Of a DNA stretch of 21,910 bases, positions 5,313-12,665 are shown piece by piece. How positions within the stretch are numbered: position 1 is the stretch's first letter; every line of letters starts with the position of its first letter. The notes under the pieces were generated by a model. That model ran no database searches, was not told the DNA's origin, and saw only the letters and a program-made list of their open reading frames with translations. The DNA comes from a virus. The position numbers and the translations under genes are program-made. The stretch spans positions 1 through 21,910 of IMG/VR virus record IMGVR_UViG_3300037493_001503; one strand, 5' to 3'.

Positions 5313-6106
5313 AAGCATTTCAACCAGTAAAGACCTTGAGTAAAAACAAGGCAAGCATCGGTGATGTATTCAACATTGAAAATGCAGAAAGAACTGTTAT
5401 TAATATCACTACGCAGTATGTGTATTTAGATAACAAAAAGTACTTCTTAAAGAAAATGTTCAACACTTGGATGCGTATTGCTAAAGCTGTAGAAACAAGA
5501 GATGAACAATCTAATAACAAAAACCTTGCATCTCGCCACAGAGAAATCGAATCAATGATCATGCGCAAAGAAGCTAAGGCTATTTATGATGAAAAGTATC
5601 GTCAGCCTGCTATAAACCGTATGGGTAATGACACCGTGCTTAGAAAGTATATTGTTCTTACAGGAGTAGGGACTACAATAAAATTCTATTTCTCTCCAAC
5701 CGATAAGGCTGATGCAGAAGATATGGAACTTTCATACAAATCATTGCATGGTACAGCGTATTCAGCATTTGCATGGGGATACTACATTCAGCACAGAAGT
5801 GACATTGCGCTGTTAGGTATGAACTCATACAAAGAAAGAAACCTTTCAGAAAAACGCCAAGCATTTGCGCTAGATTGCCTATCAAAAGAAACAATAGATA
5901 ACACTAGAGTCAATGTGCGCTTGTATGATGACATGTTCAACATGTTCAATGTCCATGACAAAGAACGCAAGTTACTATCATCACCACAGGAATCCCCAAA
6001 GCCAACAGAACAAAAACATTGGTCAGGACTCAACGGTGAAATTGCTCAAGACATTTGTGACCAAGGTCTTGACCAAATGATTGAAGATGACGGATTTCCA
6101 TTTTAA
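5309..6106 (+). CDS. hypothetical protein, 265 residues
   Basis: A 265-residue soluble protein of unknown family. A small N-terminal beta-rich unit (ASIGDVFNIENAERTVIN, QYVYLDNKKYFLKKMF) is followed by a basic helical region (residues about 55-110, with SRHREIESMIMRKEAKAIYDEKYR). Then comes a domain with YIVLTGVGTTIKFYFS and a C-terminal acidic tail ending DDGFPF. The acidic tail with terminal Phe resembles the protein-interaction tails of ssDNA-binding proteins, but no such fold is evident. It overlaps both neighbours, so it is cotranscribed. Confidence 0.75.
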   Translation: MKAFQPVKTLSKNKASIGDVFNIENAERTVINITTQYVYLDNKKYFLKKMFNTWMRIAKAVETRDEQSNNKNLASRHREIESMIMRKEAKAIYDEKYRQPAINRMGNDTVLRKYIVLTGVGTTIKFYFSPTDKADAEDMELSYKSLHGTAYSAFAWGYYIQHRSDIALLGMNSYKERNLSEKRQAFALDCLSKETIDNTRVNVRLYDDMFNMFNVHDKERKLLSSPQESPKPTEQKHWSGLNGEIAQDICDQGLDQMIEDDGFPF

Positions 6107-6527
6107 GAAACAAGGGTTAGTGCCGGAGATTACATCAAAGGTGCTATCCTATAATTTAAATCCTATGACACAAAAAATCAGATATTGCGGTAGACGGGAA
6201 GATGGACACATGGCGTTCCTAAGTTTAACTCCCAAAGAAGCTTTAAGTAGAGGAAAATCATTTGAACAAAATGGTTATGACATGACACTTACTGAATTAG
6301 ATGAATTATGTTATCACATGCATAATCATTGCCCTCATCTAAATGTAAGAATGAGCGGACATCATGAATTTACAATCAAAGAATTGTACAACATGTGCCC
6401 GGAAATTCTACTAGACCTCCTGGATCTTAATGGAGGAGTTGATTACATAGCTCAAATCTTAATTGGGTATGAAGAATTGTATAACCAAGAACAATCTGTA
6501 ATAGCATGGCGAGAAAATCAAGAGTAG
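6087..6527 (+). CDS. hypothetical protein
   Basis: A 146-residue protein, rich in His and Cys in the middle (CYHMHNHCPHLNV, MSGHHEF), which could bind metal. The C-terminal part is helical and acidic (ILLDLLDLNGGVDYIAQILIGYEELY). No family is recognised. I chose the ATG at 6087; a TTG two codons upstream is possible. Starting at 6087 still overlaps the previous gene by 20 bases, which is common in this cluster. Confidence 0.65.
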   Translation: MTDFHFKKQGLVPEITSKVLSYNLNPMTQKIRYCGRREDGHMAFLSLTPKEALSRGKSFEQNGYDMTLTELDELCYHMHNHCPHLNVRMSGHHEFTIKELYNMCPEILLDLLDLNGGVDYIAQILIGYEELYNQEQSVIAWRENQE

Positions 6528-6694
6528 TTGAACCATTTCCACTAATGTGTTGTCTTCCGGGACATGAAAATGTATGGCCTGAACAAGGTATATTAAAAAA
6601 GTTAACCCGCAAGTTCTACCACAAAAGTGGCACGGAGTTAAGATTAGAACAAGAACAACAAATCAAATTATTACCCACCCTAAAAAACATTTAA
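6506..6694 (+). CDS. small basic hypothetical protein
   Basis: A 62-residue basic protein beginning MARKSRVVEPFPLMCCLPGHENVW, with a Lys/Arg-rich middle (KKLTRKFYHKSG). It overlaps the previous gene by 22 bases and ends one base before the next ATG, so the layout supports translation. No family is recognised; nucleic-acid binding is possible from the charge alone. Confidence 0.55.
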   Translation: MARKSRVVEPFPLMCCLPGHENVWPEQGILKKLTRKFYHKSGTELRLEQEQQIKLLPTLKNI

Positions 6695-6695
6695 C

Positions 6696-7301
6696 ATGGG
6701 AACAAGCAACTTTCACAATGTCAATGCGCGTAATGTTTATGCGGTGTTGATGAACTATGAGCGACCAGTATTGGATTCTGAAGGAGAAGAAACAGATGAG
6801 ATGGAAGATTGTGCTCCTGAATCATGGGAATGTGATGACTTCTTTACCAACTTACAAGAAAACGCTATGGAATTGGCTCCAACAAAGGGATTCAGTTATC
6901 ACCATACATGTGACGAAGATCCACATGAACTCAGAAGTTATGCATCTATACCCCAGTTTCAGTTCTATAAGAACAAGAAGTTTGGTGACATTGATGTTAC
7001 AGTAAACATTAATTGTGTAGTACGAGGTGCATACTATGAAGGCGCAAGTCTTGATTGGTATATTACCTATGATGCATGCGATGTGAACATGGATCAAATT
7101 GATTTCTTAGCAGATGCGCAATGGTATTCAGATATGCCAGCAGGTATGATAAAGATTCAATGCAAAAATGCTGAACGATTTGCTTCCAATATAACAGATG
7201 AATTGATTGAAGTTGTAGAAGATTTCTTCAAAGAAAACTCTATGCCATTAAAAGTCACTGCTAGATTCAGCAGTGGAGAAACACATTACGCAAAAATTTA
7301 A
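6696..7301 (+). CDS. conserved phage protein (MGTSNFHNVNA type)
   Basis: A 201-residue acidic protein. The start MGTSNFHNVNARNVYAV followed by an acidic segment resembles a family I recall from many phages and plasmids, with xSNFxNxNAxxxYA at the N terminus. The C-terminal half alternates strands and helices and ends FSSGETHYAKI. It has no catalytic motif. It lies four bases before the next gene, which also encodes a widespread phage protein of unknown role. Confidence 0.75.
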   Translation: MGTSNFHNVNARNVYAVLMNYERPVLDSEGEETDEMEDCAPESWECDDFFTNLQENAMELAPTKGFSYHHTCDEDPHELRSYASIPQFQFYKNKKFGDIDVTVNINCVVRGAYYEGASLDWYITYDACDVNMDQIDFLADAQWYSDMPAGMIKIQCKNAERFASNITDELIEVVEDFFKENSMPLKVTARFSSGETHYAKI

Positions 7302-7304
7302 AAC

Positions 7305-7841
7305 ATGGGACAGTATTATAAAGCAATCTTGCTAGACAAAGAAAAGAAAAATGTAATTGGTTGGGTATCTTCATACCAATATGGTTCAGGATCCAAGTTA
7401 ATGGAACATTCATGGATGAAAAATGATTTTGTAAAGTCATTTGAAAATTTAATCTACAAAAATCCAATGCCTGTTACCTGGTGTGGTGATTATGCTGATG
7501 CAGTAGACGGTTCTGAAGATGGAGATAATTTTTATAGTCTTTGTGAAGATATAACAATATTAAAACCTAAAACTCCATTATCTAAAACAAAAAGCCGATA
7601 TGTAATCAACCATGATACCAAGGAATACGTTGACAAAACAACTGTTCCTACAGATAAAGATGGTTGGCAAATACACCCGCTTCCATTGTTAACCTGCGAA
7701 GGTAACGGTAGAGGAGGCGGTGATTTCAGGGGGGATTCAGAAATTGTAGGACTATGGTCACGCAATTTGATTTCTGTATCAGAAAAAGTACCTGAAGGAT
7801 ACACTGAATTAGAATTTGATATTGTAGAGCATGTAGGGTGA
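7305..7841 (+). CDS. conserved phage protein (MGQYYKAILL type)
   Basis: A 178-residue protein beginning MGQYYKAILLDKE, then SYQYGSGSKLMEHSWMKNDFV and VTWCGDYADAV. From memory this order (MGQYYK, then KLMEHSW, then WxGDYAD) marks a family common in phages, especially those of Bacteroidota and Firmicutes hosts. A glycine-rich GNGRGGGDFRGDSE lies at about residues 132-145. The function is unknown. It is the last gene of the 4749-7841 run and is followed by a hairpin terminator. Confidence 0.8.
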   Translation: MGQYYKAILLDKEKKNVIGWVSSYQYGSGSKLMEHSWMKNDFVKSFENLIYKNPMPVTWCGDYADAVDGSEDGDNFYSLCEDITILKPKTPLSKTKSRYVINHDTKEYVDKTTVPTDKDGWQIHPLPLLTCEGNGRGGGDFRGDSEIVGLWSRNLISVSEKVPEGYTELEFDIVEHVG

Positions 7842-7847
7842 ATATTT

Positions 7848-7884
7848 GAGCCACCGTTGTAGTCTAACTCGCGGTGGTTCTTTA
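7848..7884 (+). terminator. probable terminator after 4749-7841 operon
   Basis: GAGCCACCG pairs with CGGTGGTTC (9 bp, one G-T) around a 15-base loop. The downstream T run is poor (TTTATT), so termination may be partial. Confidence 0.65.
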
Positions 7885-7934
7885 TTCTAATGACGCTAAG
7901 ACAGCAAGGATAGACTTGCACTGGTTGTACATGA

Positions 7935-7970
7935 GGGTAGGTTTGTGACATTACCTACCCTTTAACTTTT
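7935..7970 (+). terminator. hairpin before next operon, possible terminator or attenuator
   Basis: GGGTAGGT and ACCTACCC (perfect 8 bp) around TTGTGACATT, then TTTAACTTTT. It lies 13 bases upstream of the next start codon. It may be a second terminator or a leader structure controlling the following genes. Confidence 0.55.
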
Positions 7971-7982
7971 AAAAATTAAACT

Positions 7983-8132
7983 ATGAAAAAATTCCACATT
8001 TGCTTTGTCCTTGCTACAGAACTTTGTTCAGGCATTAACATTGTTGCAAAAGATTACATTGAAGCAGTTAAAACTTTTAATATACTTCATGGTGATAAAG
8101 AAATTATTTATGTATCCGCAATGGTAGCGTAA
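7983..8132 (+). CDS. 49-residue hypothetical protein
   Basis: A small protein beginning MKKFHICFVLATELCSGINI and ending YVSAMVA, with a charged helical middle (VAKDYIEAVKTFNILHGDKE). It looks like a compact alpha/beta fold rather than a signal peptide. It ends four bases before the next ATG and starts after an AT-rich leader, so it is probably the first gene of the long operon. No family is recognised. Confidence 0.65.
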   Translation: MKKFHICFVLATELCSGINIVAKDYIEAVKTFNILHGDKEIIYVSAMVA

Positions 8133-8135
8133 CCC

Positions 8136-8543
8136 ATGACAAAAGAAAATCTTGCTGACTTGTTAGAAACAAAGTTTTACAGTGCTCCTAAAGTAACACA
8201 ACAAAGATTACTCAAATTTTTATTAGAGAACGTGTCTGACAAAGACATGCTTGTAGATTTCCTTAATGAAAAGAAACTCAGAAACAATGAGAAACATTTT
8301 CAAGAAGGTGACTACATATATGTACCGCTTACTGTAAGTTCATACCCTGGTCCATACAAAAAATACTATGAAGACAATGCTCTTATAGTAAATGATTTGT
8401 ATATTCGTGTCCTAGTTGAACATATAAATCCAATCACGGGCTATACCGGTTTAGCTTTAATTACTGATAGTTCTGAAATAACAGCAGTAGTTGATGTCTA
8501 CACCAGCTATATTCCAAACCAAAAAGAAATAACAATTATGTAA
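8136..8543 (+). CDS. hypothetical protein
   Basis: A 135-residue protein. The N-terminal half is helical (ENLADLLETKF, TQQRLLKFLLENVSDKDMLVDFLNEKK). The second half is beta-rich with many aromatic residues (GDYIYVPLTVSSYPGPYKKYYEDNAL). No family is recognised. It lies in the operon, three bases after the previous stop. Confidence 0.7.
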   Translation: MTKENLADLLETKFYSAPKVTQQRLLKFLLENVSDKDMLVDFLNEKKLRNNEKHFQEGDYIYVPLTVSSYPGPYKKYYEDNALIVNDLYIRVLVEHINPITGYTGLALITDSSEITAVVDVYTSYIPNQKEITIM

Positions 8544-8550
8544 TTAATTC

Positions 8551-8787
8551 ATGATATATCAACTTCCAAATGGTAAAATTATTAATATTAGCATTGAGGC
8601 TTATCTCAGAATGTCTGACGAAGACTTGCGCTATCTTGATGAATCAAACTTTGGAAGTAGCATAGGAGATACAAATCCTTTTGATGTTGTTGAAGATACT
8701 ACAGAAAACATTCAGTTTGTAGAAGATTACATAGAAGATCTACCAGAGGACATGGAGTTCCCCGATGACATAGATCTTGACGAATAA
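8551..8787 (+). CDS. small acidic conserved phage protein (MIYQLPNGK type)
   Basis: A 78-residue protein. The start MIYQLPNGKIINISIEAYLRMSDEDLRYL and the NPFD box match a short family I recall from Bacteroidota phages (MxxQLPNGK, then a short helix with DE(D/E)xxYL, then a GDxxxNPF segment). The C-terminal 30 residues are very acidic (EDYIEDLPEDMEF, DDIDLDE), as in a DNA-mimic or protein-interaction tail. The function is unknown. Confidence 0.75.
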   Translation: MIYQLPNGKIINISIEAYLRMSDEDLRYLDESNFGSSIGDTNPFDVVEDTTENIQFVEDYIEDLPEDMEFPDDIDLDE

Positions 8788-8812
8788 ATTCACCCCACAA
8801 AAAACATTTAAG

Positions 8813-9382
8813 ATGAAAACAGTTAACAGCTTTGATGGCTTACAGGAATTAATGTATTCCGGCCAGATGGAATCTAAGCAATTCCCAACAACTTCTGTTG
8901 TAGATTACACAACACTTACTCAAGGTCAATACAAAATGTTTAAACATTTAATGGTTGGTCTTGATATGTACACTCCTCAAGAACTTTATGCTATGAACAG
9001 TAGTAAGAAAGCTAAAATCTTTAAGAGAAATAAATTGACACAAACAATTTTAAATCTTTGGAAGCAGGAGATCATGTTAAATAAAACTAACAGCCTTGTT
9101 ACATTTGCAGACACTGAGTTAGTTTCTTTTACAAAAGAACACAAGAATGGTACATGTGCAGCACCAAATAGTTTTACTAAAGAGGTAAGCATTAAAAAGA
9201 ATGAACCATTGTCCAACATTTTTACAACGGCTGCATTGAAAAAGTTATTGTCTGTTGAAGTTAAACCAGATCCTAAATTCATCTGTACTTTATCATTCAA
9301 AGACTTGGGTATTACTAAGACTGACATCATTAAGAAATTGATTCAGGAAAATCTTTTACCTGTAAACTTTGCAGCTGCATGA
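8813..9382 (+). CDS. hypothetical protein
   Basis: A 189-residue protein with no recognised family. A helical N-terminal half (YKMFKHLMVGLDMYTPQELYAMNSSKKAKIF, read as separate helices) is followed by a Lys/Thr-rich part and a C-terminal helix (DIIKKLIQENLLPVNFAAA). Basic patches (KKAKIFKRNK) could contact nucleic acid. I chose ATG 8813; an upstream TTG at 8777 overlaps the acidic tail of the previous gene and is less likely. The stop overlaps the next start (ATGA). Confidence 0.7.
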   Translation: MKTVNSFDGLQELMYSGQMESKQFPTTSVVDYTTLTQGQYKMFKHLMVGLDMYTPQELYAMNSSKKAKIFKRNKLTQTILNLWKQEIMLNKTNSLVTFADTELVSFTKEHKNGTCAAPNSFTKEVSIKKNEPLSNIFTTAALKKLLSVEVKPDPKFICTLSFKDLGITKTDIIKKLIQENLLPVNFAAA

Positions 9383-9780
9383 TTACCAAGATGAAGGAAT
9401 GTAACGGGTGTCATCAACAAAAATACATTTACAAGAATGTAACTGTTGATGGCACTCGCTATAAACTTTGTAAAGATTGTGCATTCAAACAGGATGTAAA
9501 AGTTCAGCCAACGCGAACACAAATCAAAAAGGTTAGCGACAAAAAGAAAAAACTTGATGGACTATATACTAAACTTAGAAAGGTTCAGTTAGAAAAACAT
9601 CCGGTTTGTCAAATCAACACTGCTGATTGCACTAAACAATCAACTGAAATTCATCACGCTGCATATAGAACAGGTGATAACTTTTTAGGAGTTGATACAT
9701 GGTTTGCTACCTGCCGGGCATGTCACCAGTGGGTACATGCTAATCCAAAAGAAGCAAGAGAGTTAGGATTTTTAAAATAG
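9379..9780 (+). CDS. HNH-like zinc endonuclease with N-terminal zinc finger
   Basis: A 133-residue protein. An N-terminal CxxC pair (C8, C11; C31, C34) forms a small zinc finger. A basic linker (about 45-72) leads to an HNH-like domain: C77, C84, EIHH (90-93), a variable segment, then CxxCHxxxH (C112, C115, H116, H120). The IHH with the downstream CRACHQWVH is typical of HNH-fold proteins with structural zinc. It may cut or resolve DNA during replication or recombination. The canonical central Asn is not clear, so activity is uncertain. The start could be the ATG at 9379 (overlapping the previous stop) or 9391. Confidence 0.8.
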   Translation: MITKMKECNGCHQQKYIYKNVTVDGTRYKLCKDCAFKQDVKVQPTRTQIKKVSDKKKKLDGLYTKLRKVQLEKHPVCQINTADCTKQSTEIHHAAYRTGDNFLGVDTWFATCRACHQWVHANPKEARELGFLK

Positions 9781-9786
9781 AATAGT

Positions 9787-10002
9787 ATGTCAGAAGATAA
9801 AGTATTTATTGAAGGGAGAGAAGTAAAGTTTGAAGACTTAGGTGCACCTGTATTATACATGCCACCTCATGCAATAGATGAAGACCATCCTGATTGCGAG
9901 GTAGGATTTATTTCTACAGTAAGAGATGGCGGTATATGGGCGCGTTTCCATGAAGGAGATACCGGAGCTAAATGTCCACCAGAAAATTTAAGATGGCTAT
10001 GA
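9787..10002 (+). CDS. small conserved hypothetical protein (GAPVLYxPxHA type)
   Basis: A 71-residue protein: an acidic start, then GAPVLYMPPHAIDEDHPDCEVG, FISTVRDGGIWARFHEGDTG and CPPENLRWL. I recall this plan (GxPVxYxPxHA, then HPDCExGxVxS, then CxPxDLxW) as a small beta-barrel-like family in phages and bacteria with no known role. The stop overlaps the next start (ATGA). Confidence 0.75.
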   Translation: MSEDKVFIEGREVKFEDLGAPVLYMPPHAIDEDHPDCEVGFISTVRDGGIWARFHEGDTGAKCPPENLRWL

Positions 10003-10124
10003 ATAAATTTGTATGTAGTGAATGCGGTACTAAGTACAGCTCACCCGAAACAACACCACCTCCAGGTATTAAATGGAGTGATGGTCATGTATGTACACCT
10101 GAACCTGTAGAAAAAGAGTTATGA
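9999..10124 (+). CDS. 41-residue zinc-ribbon-like protein
   Basis: The sequence MNKFVCSECGTKYSS is followed by PPPGIKWSDGHVCTPEP. CxxC near the start (C6, C9), plus a later H30 and C32, could make one zinc site. Such minimal CxxC proteins with a PPGxKWSDGHVC segment are known in phages. It is coupled to both neighbours by ATGA overlaps, which strongly supports translation. The function is unknown. Confidence 0.7.
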   Translation: MNKFVCSECGTKYSSPETTPPPGIKWSDGHVCTPEPVEKEL

Positions 10125-10294
10125 AAAAAACATTAATAGTTTTGGATTATGAAACACAAAGAGTAAATGTGTATTCTTATGATGAAAATATATGGGAATC
10201 TCCTGAAGATTTTTTAGATGAAAATAATTGTTATGTTATAACAAGCAACTGTCAATGGATGCTAACAGATACTTTAACAATAAAAATACATTAA
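10121..10294 (+). CDS. 57-residue hypothetical protein
   Basis: Begins MKKTLIVLDYETQRVNVYSYD and has an acidic middle (ESPEDFLDENN), then CYVITSNCQWML. I recall short phage proteins of the form xxxxVLDYxxxxVxxY with an EDFL segment, role unknown. It overlaps the previous stop (ATGA) and ends four bases before the SF2 helicase gene. Confidence 0.65.
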   Translation: MKKTLIVLDYETQRVNVYSYDENIWESPEDFLDENNCYVITSNCQWMLTDTLTIKIH

Positions 10295-10298
10295 TAAC

Positions 10299-11390
10299 AT
10301 GAATAAGAAATCAGAAATTCAAGCATCATGTCTTACAGCTATAGGAACAAGGAAATATTCTGGTGTTATCTTGGGTACAGGTGCAGGCAAAACTTTATTA
10401 GGCCTCAAGCACATGGCAAAAAGATATACAGATACATCATTGTTCTTGGTAGTCGCACCTAAAATATCTATTCATCAAGAATGGATAGGTCAGGCGCAAG
10501 AACATGGGCTTGAGTATCTGATACCACACATGCAATTCATAACGTACATCAGCTTACATAAAGCTAATTACAATTATGATTTTGTTTATCTTGATGAATG
10601 TCACAACGCTAAGAAAAAGCACGGTGATTGGTTGAGATTATATGACGGCCCAATACTAGGGTTGACTGGAAGTTATCCTAAATACAAAACATCTGAATCA
10701 TTTAAAGTTTGTGATGAGTTTTGTCCTGTGATTTATAAGTATGAGATCAGTGATGGTATTGCTGATCACATGCTTAATGATTATCGGATCTATGTTCATT
10801 TGCTTGAGCTAAACAGTAAGCCTTCAGTGCGTACTAAAAGCGGAGGACTTATGTCTGAAGTAGCAAACTACAACATGTGGACTAAGTTCATTGACCAAGC
10901 TAAAGATGAAAAGAAAAAGATGATACAACGGATCATGCGTTTAAAAGCAATGCAGTCATACAAAACAAAGGTTGACTATGCACAAAGATTGCTTAATGAA
11001 CAAACAGAAAAGACATTAGTCTTCACAGACTATACTGAACAAGCGGATCTTATCTGTAAACATGTGTATCATTCTAAAGAACCTAGATCAAAAGAGTACT
11101 TAGATTTGTTTAAGTCAGGAAAAATTAGTAAATTAAGTTCAGTGCTTCAGATAGCTGAAGGTGCAAACATACCCAACTTAAAGGTAGGTATCATAATGCA
11201 TGCGTATGCCAATGAAAAGAAACTCAAACAAAAGATTGGTAGGTTTCTAAGACTTAATCCAAATGAAAAAAGTATTGTACATTTACTGTGCTATGCGGAC
11301 ACAGTGGATTACTATTGGTGCAAGAGTGCATTAAAAGATTTTGATAAAACTAAAATATTCAAGTACAATGGCAAAGCTAGTATTACATAA
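10299..11390 (+). CDS. SF2 DNA/RNA helicase
   Basis: A 363-residue superfamily 2 helicase. Motif I (Walker A) is GTGAGKT at 26-32, motif Ia is VVAPKISIHQEW (51-62), motif II is DECH (99-102) and motif III is LTGSYPK (122-128). In the second RecA-like domain, TLVFTDYTEQAD, AEGANIPNLKVGI and QKIGRFLR (motif VI, with Arg fingers) are visible. It should hydrolyse ATP to move along or unwind nucleic acid, probably in phage replication or recombination. It is short for the family, with no accessory domain. It lies in the dense operon and overlaps the ClpS-like gene by 23 bases. Confidence 0.93.
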   Translation: MNKKSEIQASCLTAIGTRKYSGVILGTGAGKTLLGLKHMAKRYTDTSLFLVVAPKISIHQEWIGQAQEHGLEYLIPHMQFITYISLHKANYNYDFVYLDECHNAKKKHGDWLRLYDGPILGLTGSYPKYKTSESFKVCDEFCPVIYKYEISDGIADHMLNDYRIYVHLLELNSKPSVRTKSGGLMSEVANYNMWTKFIDQAKDEKKKMIQRIMRLKAMQSYKTKVDYAQRLLNEQTEKTLVFTDYTEQADLICKHVYHSKEPRSKEYLDLFKSGKISKLSSVLQIAEGANIPNLKVGIIMHAYANEKKLKQKIGRFLRLNPNEKSIVHLLCYADTVDYYWCKSALKDFDKTKIFKYNGKASIT

Positions 11391-11589
11391 TGATGACAAG
11401 AATAGTTTCATGTTTGTTAAAGCATGTTTGATTAGGTACTGTGAACACATGCCTATTCAAGCGGATCAATGTGTATTGATTGCACATAACAACAAGAAGG
11501 TAACTATTAAGAGTGGAGATTTTATGGAACTACTGGACATAAAAAACAATTTAGAAAATCACAACCTCAAGGTTGAATTAATACAGTAG
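11368..11589 (+). CDS. clpS: ClpS-like Clp protease adaptor, no N-terminal extension
   Basis: A 73-residue protein with the ClpS core: LVLHNDDKNSFMFVKACL, then QADQCVLIAH, then GDFMELLDIKNNL and HNLKVEL. In the family, NDD (here N8, D9, D10) and the His in xxxH (here H40) form the pocket that grips the N-terminal residue of N-degron substrates, and the core docks on the ClpA N-domain. Here the core starts almost at residue 4. E. coli ClpS (106 residues) has about 25 residues before it, needed to hand substrate to ClpAP. I chose ATG 11368, because the frame upstream lies inside the helicase gene. It may redirect or block host Clp proteolysis. Confidence 0.85.
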   Translation: MAKLVLHNDDKNSFMFVKACLIRYCEHMPIQADQCVLIAHNNKKVTIKSGDFMELLDIKNNLENHNLKVELIQ

Positions 11590-11591
11590 AG

Positions 11592-11888
11592 ATGGATGAT
11601 ACATTAATGAATTTAAGACCAAAGACTCCTGAAGAAAAGGTTCTTTGGTTAGAGTTTGAGAAAAAACAATTGGAAGAATCCAATTGTAATCTCAATATGG
11701 AAATTGGAATGCTCCAGTCAGAGATAAGTGAAATGAAAGATCTGATGAAAGCTGAAGAAAAAGGCGCGCTTATTCTTAAAAACAGAAAGTTGAAGGTTGA
11801 ACTTATAGATAAAGATAACCGCATCAAAGATCTGAAAAGAGAGAATGAATTGTTCTTACAGAAGATAATCAAATTGCAAACACCATGA
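11592..11888 (+). CDS. coiled-coil protein
   Basis: A 98-residue, very charged protein that is almost one long coiled coil from about residue 13 (EEKVLWLEFEKKQLEE) to the end, with leucine or isoleucine heptads (NMEIGMLQSEISEMKDLM, LKNRKLKVELIDKDNRI). It probably dimerises. It lies two bases after the ClpS-like gene and overlaps the next gene by ATGA. No family is recognised. Confidence 0.7.
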   Translation: MDDTLMNLRPKTPEEKVLWLEFEKKQLEESNCNLNMEIGMLQSEISEMKDLMKAEEKGALILKNRKLKVELIDKDNRIKDLKRENELFLQKIIKLQTP

Positions 11889-12097
11889 CAATTAAAGTCG
11901 AAGTACCCGATAACATTGTTGCATTACTAAGAGATGACTACGGTTATAGTAAACCGCAATGTGAAAACATACTCAAGACATTCTTAACACAAGTAATGTC
12001 AGGTTGGTATGGTGATTTTGAAACAGATTTTGATTTATGGTTAGCAGAAAAAGATGAAGAAGAGTTAAACCAAATTAAACAAGGAAGACAATTATGA
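11885..12097 (+). CDS. small acidic hypothetical protein
   Basis: A 70-residue acidic, helical protein: VEVPDNIVALLRDDYGYSK, then CENILKTFLTQVMSGWYGDFETDF, then an acidic tail. It overlaps both neighbours by ATGA. No family is recognised. It might bind the coiled-coil protein next to it, but only their adjacency suggests this. Confidence 0.68.
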   Translation: MTIKVEVPDNIVALLRDDYGYSKPQCENILKTFLTQVMSGWYGDFETDFDLWLAEKDEEELNQIKQGRQL

Positions 12098-12375
12098 GTT
12101 TACCAATGAAAATTATGTGCATCAATGATAAGAATAAACCTGCAGAAATCCCACAAGAAAAATGGGTACAAGCAGGTTCTATCTACACATTAGTAGAGGC
12201 ACAGCCGTTACTATCATCAAACTCACTCGGCTTTGTACTTGATGAAATCACCCTCGGAGAAGACTGTTTTCCTTATCACTATTTCAATCCAGACAGATTT
12301 GTTCCTATTGAACAATCAGAATTTGATGCATTAGACGCAGAACTGGATGAAATACTGAATCCTAAATTAGCTTAG
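12094..12375 (+). CDS. conserved small phage protein (MKIMCINDKNKP type)
   Basis: A 93-residue protein: MKIMCINDKNKPAEIPQEKW, then GSIYTLVEAQ, then GFVLDEITLGEDCFPYHYF, RFVPIEQ, and an acidic C-terminal helix. The order (INDKNxPxEIPxxxW, then GxxYTVxE, then GxxLxEI, then RFxP) fits a family I recall from Bacteroidota phages, role unknown. It is beta-rich, possibly an SH3-like barrel. Its start overlaps the previous stop, and its own TAG overlaps the next GTG. Confidence 0.75.
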   Translation: MSLPMKIMCINDKNKPAEIPQEKWVQAGSIYTLVEAQPLLSSNSLGFVLDEITLGEDCFPYHYFNPDRFVPIEQSEFDALDAELDEILNPKLA

Positions 12376-12665
12376 TGCCTGAACTCAGTGCTCGCTCAAA
12401 AAAAAGAATTGGCTTAATGTATGAAACTGGTAGTTCTGTAAAAGACATAGCCAGGTATAAAGACATGAGCATTTTTGAAGTAGAGCAAATCATTATTGAT
12501 GAAGGCTGCATAAAAAGAATAACACCGCGTAGTAGCGGAATACTTGGCAGCAAAACAGAACCATACTATGAGTCTGAAGAACAAATGCTGAATCCACCAG
12601 TATATGAATACAATGAACTAACAAAAGAAGAAAGGAAGTTTTATGAATCACGGAATGATAAATAA
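12375..12665 (+). CDS. small HTH-like protein, GTG start
   Basis: A 96-residue protein. Residues 8-45 (RSKKRIGLMYETG, SSVKDIARYKDMSIFEVEQIIIDEG) look like a helix-turn-helix of the type that follows a short helix with S/T-x-x-x-I-A. The remainder is polar, with many Glu and Tyr. The GTG at 12375 overlaps the previous TAG; an ATG at 12417 is the alternative but would delete the first helix. It could bind DNA as a small regulator. The stop lies inside the next gene, with a 23-base overlap. Confidence 0.6.
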   Translation: MPELSARSKKRIGLMYETGSSVKDIARYKDMSIFEVEQIIIDEGCIKRITPRSSGILGSKTEPYYESEEQMLNPPVYEYNELTKEERKFYESRNDK

